A stretch of 64,000 bases of DNA. Origin: CAJGDV01 sp036667875 (GTDB lineage Bacteria; Bacillota_I; Bacilli_A; RF39; UBA660). Where the stretch lies: NCBI GenBank assembly GCA_036667875.1, contig JAVWTD010000002.1, positions 1 to 64,000 of the forward strand, read 5' to 3'. This document shows positions 34,315-43,981 of this stretch, in pieces; the first letter of the stretch is position 1; each line of letters begins with the position of its first letter. The translations under genes were made by a program, and so were the position numbers. The notes below the pieces were generated by a model, which was not told the origin of the DNA, did not search any database, and worked only from the letters and a program-made list of their open reading frames with translations.

Positions 34315-35190
34315 ATGATAAGTGCTAGTTTAGTTAAAGAACTAAGAGAATCAACTGGAGCTGGTATGCTTGATTGTAAAAAAGCTTTAGAAGCAACAAA
34401 CGGGGATATCAATACTGCAATTGATTGGTTAAGAGAAAAAGGAATTTCTAAAGCTGCTAAAAAAGCAGACCGTATTGCTGCAGAAGGAATTGCTCAAATT
34501 AAAATAGATGGCAACACTGCCGTAATAGTAGAAGTAAACTCAGAAACAGACTTCGTTGCTAAAAATGAAGAATTTACAAACATGGTTTCAGAAATTTTAG
34601 ATGCTATTGCAAAAACTAATGTAGAGACTGTTGAAGAAGTTTTAAAATTAGATTCTTCAGTAGGTACAATAGAAGATTTAATCATTGCAAAAACTTCTAA
34701 AATTGGAGAAAAATTAAGTTTCAGAAGATTTAAAAAAGTTATTAAAAACGATGACGAAAATTTTGGTGCTTATATTCACATGGGTGGAAAAATAGCAGTA
34801 TTAACTGTTGTTCAAAACGCTACTAGTGAAGTTGCTAAAAATGTTTCAATGCACGCTGCTGCTATGAAACCAGCTTATGTTAAAAAATCAGATGTACCAT
34901 CAGATGTAGTAGAAAAAGAAAAACTATTACAAAAAGAAATCGCTATTAATGAAGGAAAACCTGCAGAAATAGCCGAAAAAATGGTAATGGGAAGAATTGG
35001 AAAATTCTTTAAAGAAATTTGTTTAGAAGAACAAGCATTCGTTATGGATGGAGATATAACTGTTGCAACTTATGTAAAAAATAACGGAGGATTAGTTAAA
35101 GATATGATTCGTTATGAAGTTGGAGAAGGTATGGAAAAAAGAGAAGAAAACTTCGCTGAAGAAGTAGCTAAACAAATGCAAGGAAAATAA
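34315..35190 (+). CDS. tsf: Elongation factor Ts
   Basis: A 291-residue EF-Ts of normal length: LVKELRESTGAGMLDCKKAL, GISKAAKKADRIAAEG, VEVNSETDFVAKNEEF (TDFVA motif contacting EF-Tu), MHAAAMKPAYV, and KNNGGLVKDMIRYEVGEG. It exchanges GDP on EF-Tu. Ribosome site AGAGGAAA. Downstream partners pyrH and frr, common in Bacilli, are absent; a terminator follows instead. Confidence 0.97.
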   Translation: MISASLVKELRESTGAGMLDCKKALEATNGDINTAIDWLREKGISKAAKKADRIAAEGIAQIKIDGNTAVIVEVNSETDFVAKNEEFTNMVSEILDAIAKTNVETVEEVLKLDSSVGTIEDLIIAKTSKIGEKLSFRRFKKVIKNDDENFGAYIHMGGKIAVLTVVQNATSEVAKNVSMHAAAMKPAYVKKSDVPSDVVEKEKLLQKEIAINEGKPAEIAEKMVMGRIGKFFKEICLEEQAFVMDGDITVATYVKNNGGLVKDMIRYEVGEGMEKREENFAEEVAKQMQGK

Positions 35191-35210
35191 GAGATTTAAT
35201 CTCTTTTTTT
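35189..35210 (+). terminator. Terminator of rpsB-tsf
   Basis: The palindrome AAGAGATT/AATCTCTT around one to two bases is followed by T's, beginning within the tsf stop codon. Confidence 0.85.
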
Positions 35211-35261
35211 TATTATGCAATAAAACTAGATAAATATCATATATTATGATAGGTGATTATA

Positions 35262-35606
35262 ATGAAAAATAAAGAAGAATTTAAATCTTTCGTTAGAAAA
35301 AATCCAATTTTAATAAAATACGTAAAAAACAATACAATGACATGGCAAAAATTTTATGAGATTTTTGATTTATATGGAACAGACTATGAAGCTTGGAAAG
35401 AATATTTAGTAGATTCACCAAAACAAACAGAAATAAAAACAGATTTAGTAGGATTCTTAAAAGGAATAGATATGGATAAAGTTCAGGAAGGCGTTCAAAG
35501 TTTACAAAGAGTAGTTGGAGTTATCGGTGAAATGGCTGGTGCTAAAGAAGTAGCAGCTAAACCAACTTATAAACCAAGACCCCTTTATAAACATTTTGAT
35601 GACTAA
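35262..35606 (+). CDS. ylbD: YlbD-like putative coat protein
   Basis: A 114-residue protein of the YlbD family: FKSFVRKNPILIKYVKNNTM, TWQKFYEIFDLYGTDYEAWK, then a region ending RPLYKHFDD. In Bacillus YlbD is listed as a putative spore coat protein, without a defined mechanism. ATG 35262 follows AGGTGATTATA; the in-frame GTG at 35253 is part of that ribosome site. ylbE and rsmD follow as in Bacillus, which confirms identity; ylbF, ylbG and coaD of that cluster are missing. Confidence 0.85.
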   Translation: MKNKEEFKSFVRKNPILIKYVKNNTMTWQKFYEIFDLYGTDYEAWKEYLVDSPKQTEIKTDLVGFLKGIDMDKVQEGVQSLQRVVGVIGEMAGAKEVAAKPTYKPRPLYKHFDD

Positions 35607-35827
35607 TGAGTTTAGATACACAATTTAAAATACAAAATAATCCATACTATGTTAGTTATTTAAGAAATAATGCTTATTGGTATAAACTATTAACTAGAAA
35701 TCCAAACCTTTTTAATGAATTTGAAATAAGTGCCAAAGAATTTTATAAAATAAGAAAAACAGATAAACTAGAAAAAACATTAAAGTATATAGAAATATTT
35801 CAAAGTATAATGTCATCATTGAAATAA
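35606..35827 (+). CDS. ylbE: YlbE-like protein
   Basis: A 73-residue YlbE-family protein: IQNNPYYVSYLRNNAYWYKL then TRNPNLFNEFEISAKEFYKI. The family is small and unknown in function, and is nearly always next to ylbD, as here, where start and stop share a base (TAATG). Coupled translation suggests a joint role. Confidence 0.83.
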   Translation: MSLDTQFKIQNNPYYVSYLRNNAYWYKLLTRNPNLFNEFEISAKEFYKIRKTDKLEKTLKYIEIFQSIMSSLK

Positions 35828-35855
35828 TATGTTATAATTTATCTAGGGTGATTTT

Positions 35856-36404
35856 ATGAGAATAATCAGTGGAAAATATAAAGGGAAAATTTTAAGTGGA
35901 CATGATATAGATGGTACAAGACCTACAATGGACAGAGTAAGAGAATCATTAATTGCAACTGTCCAAACAAATCTTAAAAATAGTATAGTCCTAGACCTTT
36001 TTGCAGGAACCGGCTCAGTTAGTTTTGAAATGATTAGTAATGGGTGTAAAAAAGCCTATCTTGTAGATAAAAATCCTTTAGTCGTTAAAACACTTAAGAA
36101 AAATATTTTAGAACTCTCACCAGATGAAGAAATAATAATAATTAATAGTGACTTTAAAGATGCCTTAAAAGAATTTAATCGAAAGAATATTAAATTTGAT
36201 ATAGTATTTTTAGATCCACCATATAAATTAGACTTCATTAACCCCTCAATAGAACTATTAATTAAATACAATCTTTTAAAAGATGGTTCGATAGTGATTT
36301 GTGAAAGTGAATTTGAAGAAGTAAAAAACTTTGATTTAGAAATATATAAAGAAAAAAAATATGGAAGCAAAAAAGTAATAATTTTGAAAAAGAAAAATCA
36401 ATAA
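35856..36404 (+). CDS. rsmD: 16S rRNA (guanine-966-N2)-methyltransferase RsmD
   Basis: A 182-residue RsmD: MRIISGKYKGKIL opening, RPTMDRVRESL, VLDLFAGTGSVSFE (SAM site), DIVFLDPPYK (DPPY catalytic motif). It methylates G966 of 16S rRNA. A -10 box TATAAT (about 35833-35838) lies 18 bases before the start with GGGTGAT between, so it has its own compact promoter. Confidence 0.95.
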   Translation: MRIISGKYKGKILSGHDIDGTRPTMDRVRESLIATVQTNLKNSIVLDLFAGTGSVSFEMISNGCKKAYLVDKNPLVVKTLKKNILELSPDEEIIIINSDFKDALKEFNRKNIKFDIVFLDPPYKLDFINPSIELLIKYNLLKDGSIVICESEFEEVKNFDLEIYKEKKYGSKKVIILKKKNQ

Positions 36405-36424
36405 CTAGACTATTGGTTTTTTTA
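36396..36424 (+). terminator. Terminator overlapping rsmD stop
   Basis: AATCAATA pairs with TATTGGTT (one G-U) over ACTAGAC, then T's. The TAA stop is in the 5' arm. Confidence 0.78.
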
Positions 36425-36452
36425 TTGCTATACTTATTATAGAGGTGAATAC

Positions 36453-37562
36453 ATGAAAAAATTTAATAGTTATATTCCACTATGGCTTCTTCTAATCCTT
36501 CCACCAATTATCATACTTACATTAATGTATGGATTTTTAATGAGTGGAGTAGCAATTTTTCTAGGAGCAGTAGCACTTAAAATAACAAACCCCTTTGACG
36601 ATTATTTTAAAAATGTTCTAAAATTATTTTTTATTACCATATTTGGAGATTTTTTATGTGCTTTTTTATTTTTAGCACCAGAATTCCTATATAAAATTAA
36701 AATTATAAAAACTAATATAATAACTCCACTTGAATACAATCCATATAAAAATATATTTTCATTTATCTATGTATTATTAATAGCCTTAATAATAGGTTAT
36801 ACATTGTATAGATTAATATCTAAAATAATTTTAAAAAAACAATCAAAAATCTTTGTTAATGTTATTATGCTCCTTTTTATTTTTCCATATTTATTTTTTA
36901 TCCCAAGTACATTTTTACTTGAAAAAAATAAATCAAATTTAGATGATTTCAGAGGAACTTTAGCACAAGATAAATCAAATATTGTTTCAATTTTAAATAA
37001 CTTAAATTTATCTAAAAATATTAATTCTTACGTCTTAGAAACAAAAAAAGAACCATACACACTTCAAATATTCTTAGATAATCAAGTAGAATCATATCAA
37101 AAGAAATTTGAAATAGACGCAGCCACTATTTTTATGCTTGTAAAAAATGTAAACGAAATAGTTTACCACATGGAAGATTCAACCTATACTTATGATATAA
37201 ATAAAATCAATAGTATATTTGGAGATGTTAAAAACAAGAATTTAAACGATTTGAAGAAAAGATATACTACCACTTATTTTAAAAACAAAATTTATTTAGG
37301 AAGAATAAAAAATTATGATGTGTTTGATGTATCAGAAATGTGTGAAGATGAACCACAACTAATTTATGAAGAAAAAGAAATTCATTACTACTTAAATTGT
37401 ACAAGAGCGGAAGATATAATTTTAATTGACTCCACAAACAATAAGATAAACATTAAAAAAGCATTTTCAAACAATCTTATTAATGTTGACAACCTATTAT
37501 CAAGTGACTTAAATATCATAGTAACTGGAAAAGAGGAAAAAGATGAAAATATTAGTAAGTGA
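36453..37562 (+). CDS. Uncharacterised polytopic membrane protein
   Basis: A 369-residue protein with four or five membrane helices in the first 160 residues (IPLWLLLILPPIIILTLMYG, a second at about 25-45, others near 60, 100 and 145) and a soluble C-terminal half of about 200 residues (from SNLDDFRGTLAQDKSN on). No family recognised. It has its own compact promoter (TATACTTATTATAG before GAGGTGAA). It overlaps the HAD gene by 20 bases. Confidence 0.7.
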   Translation: MKKFNSYIPLWLLLILPPIIILTLMYGFLMSGVAIFLGAVALKITNPFDDYFKNVLKLFFITIFGDFLCAFLFLAPEFLYKIKIIKTNIITPLEYNPYKNIFSFIYVLLIALIIGYTLYRLISKIILKKQSKIFVNVIMLLFIFPYLFFIPSTFLLEKNKSNLDDFRGTLAQDKSNIVSILNNLNLSKNINSYVLETKKEPYTLQIFLDNQVESYQKKFEIDAATIFMLVKNVNEIVYHMEDSTYTYDINKINSIFGDVKNKNLNDLKKRYTTTYFKNKIYLGRIKNYDVFDVSEMCEDEPQLIYEEKEIHYYLNCTRAEDIILIDSTNNKINIKKAFSNNLINVDNLLSSDLNIIVTGKEEKDENISK

Positions 37563-38226
37563 TTTTGATCTAACATTTTATACAAATGACTATAAAAAAA
37601 ATATTGAAAAAGTAAATGAATTTGTTTCAAAGGGAAATATTTTTATTATTGCAACAGGAAGACCATTTTACTTTTTAATGCCTTCTATTTCTGACGTTCA
37701 TATAAATTATTCATATTTAATTTGTAGTGATGGTACAATAGTATTTGACAAATCTGAACAAATTGTAATTGAAGAAAGAATTGATAATAGCACTATTAAA
37801 AAAATAACAACAATACTTGAATCAAGCGATGCTATTAGTAATTGGTATAATAATGAACCACTTAAGTATTCAAACAATATCCTTAATCCATCTAACGGAT
37901 TACTCGGAGTACCAAAAGACCGAGATAAAGCTATTATTCTAGTTAATGAAATAAATAAAAATTTTCCAGACATTAAAGCCTACTTAAGTCATAATTGGAT
38001 TAATATTTTAAATAAAGAATCCAGTAAAGCAACTGCTATAAAAAAACTAGTTGAATTAAACAATTGGGAACTTAAAGATATAATTACAGTAGGAGATAAC
38101 TATAACGATATAGAAATGAATGAAAATTTTGAAAGTTACGCAGTAAAAACTGCACCAGAAGAATTAAAAAAAGTATCAAAACACCAAGTCTTAGACTTTA
38201 TTGATGCATTAAAAAAAATAGGGTAA
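37543..38226 (+). CDS. HAD-superfamily (Cof-type) hydrolase
   Basis: A 227-residue HAD phosphatase. Motif I SDFDLTFY (nucleophile Asp7), motif II IIATGRPF, a C2 cap with KTTTILESSD-like sequence, the K motif and motif IV GDNYNDIEM. These are Cof-type sugar-phosphate or cofactor phosphatases; the substrate is unknown. It starts inside the previous gene after GAGGAAAAAG, so it is coupled. Its stop lies in the loop of a bidirectional terminator. Confidence 0.9.
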   Translation: MKILVSDFDLTFYTNDYKKNIEKVNEFVSKGNIFIIATGRPFYFLMPSISDVHINYSYLICSDGTIVFDKSEQIVIEERIDNSTIKKITTILESSDAISNWYNNEPLKYSNNILNPSNGLLGVPKDRDKAIILVNEINKNFPDIKAYLSHNWINILNKESSKATAIKKLVELNNWELKDIITVGDNYNDIEMNENFESYAVKTAPEELKKVSKHQVLDFIDALKKIG

Positions 38227-38238
38227 CCTATTTTTTTA
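38212..38238. terminator. Bidirectional terminator between HAD and phosphatidyltransferase genes
   Basis: AAATAGG pairs with CCTATTT over GTAA, with an A run before and a T run after. Both converging genes end in or at it; the HAD TAA stop is in the loop. Confidence 0.88.
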
Positions 38239-38998
38239 GTGTCTTCGTTTTTGATTTTTCTTCTTCTTTTTTTGTTCCATTAATGAGTTCGTTTTTTAAC
38301 TCTTTAAGAGCACTAATTTCATTTTCTCTTGAATATCTTTTTACTTTTTCCATAACAGTTTCTTCTGTTTCTTCATTATTTTTAACTTCTATAATTTTGT
38401 TTTCTTTTAATTCATCTTTTTTCTTATCAATATCTTTATATTGATGAGCAGTTAAAAATTGAATACCTGAAGTAGCAAGTAAAATTATGTTCACTGCATT
38501 ACTACTTATTAGAGAACTAGAAACTCCAATATATGCTAGAAGAAGTGATACACTTAATGCAGCTGTTTTAACTTTACCTAAAACAGTTGTTCTTGGAATG
38601 TTTCCCTTTAATTTAGAGTCTGTATTAATCTTAGTAATCATTAATTCAGATAAAATATTTACTATAATAACTGGATTAGTTATTACAAGAGGAATAGCAA
38701 GTCCTGCTGTAAAAATTTTATCAACAATAGGGTCTAAGTCTTTTCCAAACTCACTAACAGCATTTAATTTTCTAGCAGCATATCCATCAAATGCATCTGT
38801 TAAAGAAAATACTACTGTAAACAAAATGGCAAGTGGAAGATTACCTGAAAAAGCTGCTGGGACAATAAAAAAGGGTGCTAATAATCTTGAAGCAGTAAGT
38901 AAATTAGGTATTTGTTTTACTCTTGTCTCTTTCTTTTTAAGGTCTTTAAAACTTTGTTTAATTTCTTCTTTATATTTTTCTAAAAATTCTTTATTCAT
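38228..38998 (-). CDS. CDP-alcohol phosphatidyltransferase family protein (PgsA-like)
   Basis: A 256-residue membrane enzyme with the full CDP-alcohol phosphotransferase signature, DAFDGYAARKLNAVSEFGKD then LDPIVDK (four Asp). It makes phosphatidylglycerol phosphate or a similar phospholipid from CDP-diacylglycerol. Membrane helices surround the motif. It carries a charged N-terminal helix of about 30 residues and a charged C-terminal tail of about 75 residues rich in Lys/Glu, both unusual for PgsA (normally about 190 residues). Ribosome site AAAGGAG on the minus strand. Confidence 0.88.
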   Translation of the reverse strand: MNKEFLEKYKEEIKQSFKDLKKKETRVKQIPNLLTASRLLAPFFIVPAAFSGNLPLAILFTVVFSLTDAFDGYAARKLNAVSEFGKDLDPIVDKIFTAGLAIPLVITNPVIIVNILSELMITKINTDSKLKGNIPRTTVLGKVKTAALSVSLLLAYIGVSSSLISSNAVNIILLATSGIQFLTAHQYKDIDKKKDELKENKIIEVKNNEETEETVMEKVKRYSRENEISALKELKNELINGTKKEEEKSKTKTLKK

Positions 38999-39109
38999 AC
39001 TTTTCTCCTTTATGTACTACGTATTATAACAAATATAATTTCAAAGTCAATTCTTCTTTCTTTTTTTCTTTATTTTTGGTATAATTTAAATGATAGTAGG
39101 TGTGTAGAT

Positions 39110-42100
39110 ATGAAAAAAGTAATATTTCTTATTGTAACTTTATTTTTTGTATTCCCAAGTATAACTTTTGCCCTTAACTGTAATAGTTATGAAGTGGCTG
39201 TAAGTTATCCAGATGAAGATATAGGGATATCTTGCCATACTGACTACAATGAAGCTTTTAGAAAGATGAATGAATATCCATCAACTGAACTTAATGTAGC
39301 AGTTATAAAAACAAACGGAAAAATTATTAATGCAAAATATGCAAATGCCAAAATAGATGTTGAAAATGAAGCGGAAATTCAGTACAAAACGGATGGTGTA
39401 AAAAACTTTTACCGTACAGCTGCAGCAGTAAGAAGTGGTGCACCAACCTCATCTATAGACTTTTTAACTTATATAGCATCAACTTGGGGAAGTGATGCAG
39501 TTTTCTTAGATTACGATTTAAGTTATAACGCTGTTAAAATGAAAATAAGTGGAGTAACTGGTTGGATGTCTAAGTCTCAAGTTATAATAATTCCCATTTC
39601 AAAATATTATTCTAGTACATTTAATTATCCTATGAATAAACCAAGAATAAAAACATTAAGTTCAGTTATAAGATTAAGAAATAAACCTTCATTAACTGGT
39701 GATGTAATCGATAATTCATCCTCTGTAAATGGACAACTTTATAATTATAAACCATCTAAAACAACTATTGCAGAAGGATATACTTGGTATTATGTTGAAT
39801 ACAAAAATGGAGTATATGGATGGTTTGCAAATAAAGTAGAAGAAAACTGGATAGTAGAAGCAAATGAACTTCTTACAGATACTTTCTATTATACCTATGG
39901 AGATATATTATATCATCATGTTCATAAAGGTTATATGGAAGCAGACGTTGATATGATTTTAGGAACACCACCTTATCTATATCAGACCGAACAAGTTAAA
40001 ACATACTATTTAGCAAACTCAAGCGTAAAAGGAAAAGACGCCACTAAAAAATATTTTAGTTTTGATGGCAACTATTTTTATAAATCATATAAAGATATGG
40101 TTGATGATTATAGAGAATCAACTAATAATAGAGCAATAAATAGTACATATCCACATTTTTCATATTTCTTATATCTTCCTTCTAGATCTAAAACTGGCTA
40201 TTCAGCTGCCTCATTTGATCAGATGTTAATCAATAAAGGTTTTACAAGTTTCCCAATCAATCCAAAAAGTTATGTTAACCCAAACACTGGAGGATTTATT
40301 AAACAGCCTGGAACTGCTTCAATGATGTTTGGTATAGGACAATATGTTGTTAATGCACAAAATAAATATGGTTCCAATGCACTGGCAATTTATAGTAATG
40401 CAATCCGTGAATCTGGTAATGGAACAAGTTCAATATCTTTTTATAAAAATAATCTATTTGGTATGGGAGCTGTTGATGGTAATGCCTTTAATGGGGCTTA
40501 TACTTATAATTCTGTTGAAGAATCAGTTAATGACTACGCTAAAAAGTTAGGATTTGGTTCAGGTTATTCCAATTTATATGATTATAGATATAATGGGACT
40601 CATGAAGGAAATAAACTAAGTGGAAAAGGGGTTCAATATGCATCAGACCCTTATTCTGGAGAATCTACTGTAGGTAATTCTTTTATAAATGATCTTAACA
40701 ATGGAAAACTTGATAACTACGCTAATACGGTTGGAATCAAAACTAACTTTAATTTAGTAAATATCTTTGCTGAACCAAGTAGTAATAGTAGAATAATATA
40801 TCAAACAAAAAACTATAAAAACAATAGAATTTCTATAAATATGCCTTTTATTGTAAATGACTATGTGGAAACCATTGAAGCAGGTAAAATACAAGGGTTC
40901 TACCGTGTCTTTACAGATGTTACACTTGATTCAAATCGAGTATATAATAACGATACTTACTATAACTTTGAAAATTGTTATGGATATATTAAAAAAGAAG
41001 ATTTATATGTAGCTAATCATCAACCTGTAATAAATGCAACCGATATATCTATTAAACAATTCAAAGAATTTAAAAGTACTGTAACCGCAAATGATTTCGA
41101 GAATGGTGATTTAACACCTGCTCTTGAAGTAAATGGGACAGTTGATACAAAAGTACCTGGAGTATATCCACTTACTTATAAAGTAGTAGATAAAGAGAAT
41201 TTTGGGGCTACTAAAACAATCAATGTAACAGTAACTCCTACGGATTCTCCAATTATCACAGGAAGCGATATAGAGATTCCTCAATTTGTAGAATTTAATC
41301 CACTAAGTGGAATAAAAGGAACATCAACAATTGATGGAGATATAACAAATAAAATAACAATTAAATCTGGAACACTTGATTACAATGTATTAGGAGACTA
41401 TAAAATAGTTTATGAATTAATTTCATCAAATGGCTTAAAAACAGAATTTACTAGAACTATAAAAGTTATACCTAATCAATTACCAGTTATAATTGCAAAT
41501 AATTTCACAGTCTATTTAAATGAAACAGTTGATGTTTTAAAAAATGTAACTGCAAACGACAAAGAAGATGGTGATCTTACAAGTCTAATTACTAGTACTG
41601 GATCTGTAGATAATAAAAAAGTAGGCTCATATCAAATTACTTACAGTGTAACAGACAAAGCAAAACAAACAACAACAAAGACAATAACAGTAACTGTAGA
41701 AGAAAAAAAATTCATTTCAAAAGATAGTATTTTCCACTTAGAAAACTTAACATTTAATGACAAAACATCAAAACTTGATTTTACTGGATTCCTTATTATA
41801 AAAGGAATGAGTAATTTAGTAAGTACAGATATTAAATATAATATTATTTTTATCAATCAACTAAATGGAAAAGAAGAAATAAAGCCACTTGATAGACTAA
41901 CTTCCGGATTTCCTTTTGAAGCACCAGCAGATGGAGGATTTAAAAATACAGGGTCTTGGTTCCAAACAAGTATCCCTATAAGTGATTTGCCAAGTGGTGA
42001 TTATACAGTTTATGTACGTGCTAGAAGTGGAGACTTTGAAGCAAAAACAGTTCTTAAAAACATATTCTTTAATCCTAAAGTTTCAAGTAAATTTGAAATA

Positions 42101-42655
42101 GGGAAAAAAGGGTTTATGTTTAAAACAAATTATTTTAATAGAAAAGTACCTTTAGAATTGTTCGTAAGAGAGGAAGGACTGTTAACTAAAGTAAGTAATC
42201 CAACCTTAGATAACATGTATAACCAACTTTATGAAATAAATCTAAATAAAGATAAACTTAACATAAGTGGATCTAGTCATAATGTTAATGGAAATTATGG
42301 AGTTGAAAAACCTATTGAAAGAGACATTGTCTTAGAAAATATAGATACCCTTGTTAAAACGAAAACATATAATGTAGGTTCTATTACTAATGGACCTTAT
42401 GCTATTAGTTTGAAAGTACCAGATGGATTTAGTAAGACACGTGCTTGGTTTAACACAACACTAGACTTGTCTTCTGTACCAAACGGGAAATATTCAATCT
42501 ATATCAGAACAAAAGCAGGATCTATCGATGACTTTGGAGAACTATATGACATATTAAATAAAAACATAAATCAAAAATGGGCAAATAATGGAAAACAATA
42601 TAAACTATCTAGAAACGATAACATCCGTTATCGAATAGAATTAACTATCGAATAA
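39110..42655 (+). CDS. Large secreted cell-wall hydrolase with SH3, glucosaminidase and Ig-like domains
   Basis: A 1181-residue secreted protein. Signal peptide (residues 1-21, ending TFA), a WG/SH3-like region with LSSVIRLRNKPSLTGDVIDN near 185, and a glucosaminidase domain (about 395-545; AIRESGNGTSSISFYKNNLF with the catalytic Glu, NLFGMGAVDG). A second SH3-like part follows, then three DUF5011-type modules (about 640-870; DKEDGDLTSLITSTGSVDNK) and two related C-terminal beta modules. It probably cuts the GlcNAc-MurNAc backbone at the surface, for growth or separation. No LPXTG or membrane anchor at the C terminus. Confidence 0.88.
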   Translation: MKKVIFLIVTLFFVFPSITFALNCNSYEVAVSYPDEDIGISCHTDYNEAFRKMNEYPSTELNVAVIKTNGKIINAKYANAKIDVENEAEIQYKTDGVKNFYRTAAAVRSGAPTSSIDFLTYIASTWGSDAVFLDYDLSYNAVKMKISGVTGWMSKSQVIIIPISKYYSSTFNYPMNKPRIKTLSSVIRLRNKPSLTGDVIDNSSSVNGQLYNYKPSKTTIAEGYTWYYVEYKNGVYGWFANKVEENWIVEANELLTDTFYYTYGDILYHHVHKGYMEADVDMILGTPPYLYQTEQVKTYYLANSSVKGKDATKKYFSFDGNYFYKSYKDMVDDYRESTNNRAINSTYPHFSYFLYLPSRSKTGYSAASFDQMLINKGFTSFPINPKSYVNPNTGGFIKQPGTASMMFGIGQYVVNAQNKYGSNALAIYSNAIRESGNGTSSISFYKNNLFGMGAVDGNAFNGAYTYNSVEESVNDYAKKLGFGSGYSNLYDYRYNGTHEGNKLSGKGVQYASDPYSGESTVGNSFINDLNNGKLDNYANTVGIKTNFNLVNIFAEPSSNSRIIYQTKNYKNNRISINMPFIVNDYVETIEAGKIQGFYRVFTDVTLDSNRVYNNDTYYNFENCYGYIKKEDLYVANHQPVINATDISIKQFKEFKSTVTANDFENGDLTPALEVNGTVDTKVPGVYPLTYKVVDKENFGATKTINVTVTPTDSPIITGSDIEIPQFVEFNPLSGIKGTSTIDGDITNKITIKSGTLDYNVLGDYKIVYELISSNGLKTEFTRTIKVIPNQLPVIIANNFTVYLNETVDVLKNVTANDKEDGDLTSLITSTGSVDNKKVGSYQITYSVTDKAKQTTTKTITVTVEEKKFISKDSIFHLENLTFNDKTSKLDFTGFLIIKGMSNLVSTDIKYNIIFINQLNGKEEIKPLDRLTSGFPFEAPADGGFKNTGSWFQTSIPISDLPSGDYTVYVRARSGDFEAKTVLKNIFFNPKVSSKFEIGKKGFMFKTNYFNRKVPLELFVREEGLLTKVSNPTLDNMYNQLYEINLNKDKLNISGSSHNVNGNYGVEKPIERDIVLENIDTLVKTKTYNVGSITNGPYAISLKVPDGFSKTRAWFNTTLDLSSVPNGKYSIYIRTKAGSIDDFGELYDILNKNINQKWANNGKQYKLSRNDNIRYRIELTIE

Positions 42656-42657
42656 AG

Positions 42658-42680
42658 CACATATTTTTATATGTGTTTTT
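42658..42680 (+). terminator. Rho-independent terminator
   Basis: CACATAT pairs exactly with ATATGTG over TTTT and is followed by T5. It lies only 13 bases before the next start. Confidence 0.78.
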
Positions 42681-42692
42681 ATATACTAAAGT

Positions 42693-43292
42693 ATGAATAT
42701 ATATTATGCGTTTCTGCTTACAACAGTAGCTTCATTTTCAACAATTATAGGTGGATTATTTAAATTTAGTAAAAAAAATGAAAAAAAGATTATTATATTA
42801 TCCGCTTTTATTATGATTTATCTTTCCATTTTCGAGTTAATTCCAAGCAGTTATAATCTTTTAAAAATAAGTTTTTATTTAAAAGGTAATATCTTAATTA
42901 TATTAACAAGTTTAAATATCGGATTAATTTTTTCTAAATATATTTCAAAAAAAACAAAAAACAATATAGGATTATTAGCAATGATTGCTTTAATAGTTCA
43001 CAATATCTTGGAAGGAATTATTACATTTACAACCATTAGTTATGACTTGAAATTAGGCTTTAAATTGTTTTTGGGGATATTTATTCATAATATCCCTGAA
43101 GGTATAATTCTTAGTACTACAAATAAGAAAGGATTAGTAATAACAGGATTTTCAGAACTTCTTGGTGCTTTAATTTCATATTTATTTTTAACAGAATTTA
43201 TGAATAGTATGGTAATTGGAATCCTTTATAGTATTGTTTCTGGAATCATGCTTTATCTTTCAGTAGAAATGATAAAAGCTAGTTTAAAATGA
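42693..43292 (+). CDS. ZIP-family metal transporter
   Basis: A 199-residue ZIP-type transporter with about seven membrane helices. The metal-site helices are visible: VHNILEGIITFTT (His, Glu) and IHNIPEGIILSTT (HNxPEG, the family hallmark), followed by GFSELLGALISYL. It moves Zn or other divalent metals across the membrane; shorter than E. coli ZupT (257). The ribosome site is not obvious because the upstream terminator is so close. Confidence 0.88.
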   Translation: MNIYYAFLLTTVASFSTIIGGLFKFSKKNEKKIIILSAFIMIYLSIFELIPSSYNLLKISFYLKGNILIILTSLNIGLIFSKYISKKTKNNIGLLAMIALIVHNILEGIITFTTISYDLKLGFKLFLGIFIHNIPEGIILSTTNKKGLVITGFSELLGALISYLFLTEFMNSMVIGILYSIVSGIMLYLSVEMIKASLK

Positions 43293-43303
43293 CTAGTTTT
43301 TTT
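43275..43303 (+). terminator. Terminator overlapping the ZIP gene stop
   Basis: AAAGCTAGT pairs with ACTAGTTTT (one G-U) over TTAAAATG, then T's. The TGA stop lies in the loop region. Confidence 0.78.
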
Positions 43304-43487
43304 GATATACCTAGAATAGGTGATTAATATTGAAATTTTGTTTTATCATGATGTTTTCAAGTACTGTGTATCTACAATCCATAAATATTAATATAAATTA
43401 ATTTACAATTAAATTTTATTATGATATAATTAGTTTGTAGTCTAGTAAGTTACAAATAGTGATAATTTTAAAAAAGGAAGTGTATGT

Positions 43488-43943
43488 ATGAATAAAATCA
43501 AAAATATTATAGTTATTTTTATATTAAGTTTTATATTTAATATAAGTGGTGTTTTCGCCTATATATCTAGTGTTGTTAGTTTATCTGATTTTCATTTACC
43601 AGTTACTCAGGTTACAGCAGTTATTTCAAATAGGCAAAAAAATGATATGGGTAATCAAGTTCTTAGATTAAGTTTTGTAAGTTTTAACAGAAATGTTGAA
43701 TTTAGAATGCATGATAATAAACTTGAATACACTAATCGAAATTTTATAGAATTAAAATATAATGGTGGTAATCAAAATTTTGAATTAGGTTCATTTCTTT
43801 ATCCAAATGATACTTTGGCAATGTCAGTAACTGTTCCTGGTACAAAACGTATTGAATTAAGAACTAGTGGTTATTTTCTTGATACAACATCCATCAGCGG
43901 AACTTGGTATTTATCAAAAAGCGATTATTTAGCAGATAAATAA
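43488..43943 (+). CDS. Small secreted protein, beta-rich, heading an ABC export-like cluster
   Basis: A 151-residue protein with a signal peptide (hydrophobic IIVIFILSFIFNISGVFA, cut after VFA). The mature 125 residues have no Cys and are predicted by eye to be beta-rich (QVLRLSFVSFNRNVEFRMHD, LAMSVTVPGTKRIELRTSG), ending SGTWYLSKSDYLADK. I do not recognise a family. It has a TATAAT at about 43422-43427 and an AAAAGGAAG site. It lies 38 bases before three membrane proteins and an ABC ATPase, so it may be the exported or sensed partner of that module. Confidence 0.72.
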   Translation: MNKIKNIIVIFILSFIFNISGVFAYISSVVSLSDFHLPVTQVTAVISNRQKNDMGNQVLRLSFVSFNRNVEFRMHDNKLEYTNRNFIELKYNGGNQNFELGSFLYPNDTLAMSVTVPGTKRIELRTSGYFLDTTSISGTWYLSKSDYLADK

Positions 43944-43981
43944 CATCAAAAAGAATTCTCCATTTTTTAAGGAGGTAAAAT

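Noticed and set aside
43331..43402. Possible 23-residue peptide starting with TTG after a GGTGAT-like site
   Set aside because: No promoter, weak start codon, no family resemblance; it is in a plain AT-rich intergenic stretch.
43488..43943. Lactococcin 972-type bacteriocin
   Set aside because: The secreted protein is larger and lacks the characteristic Trp/His pattern; only the neighbourhood of membrane proteins and an ABC ATPase is similar.
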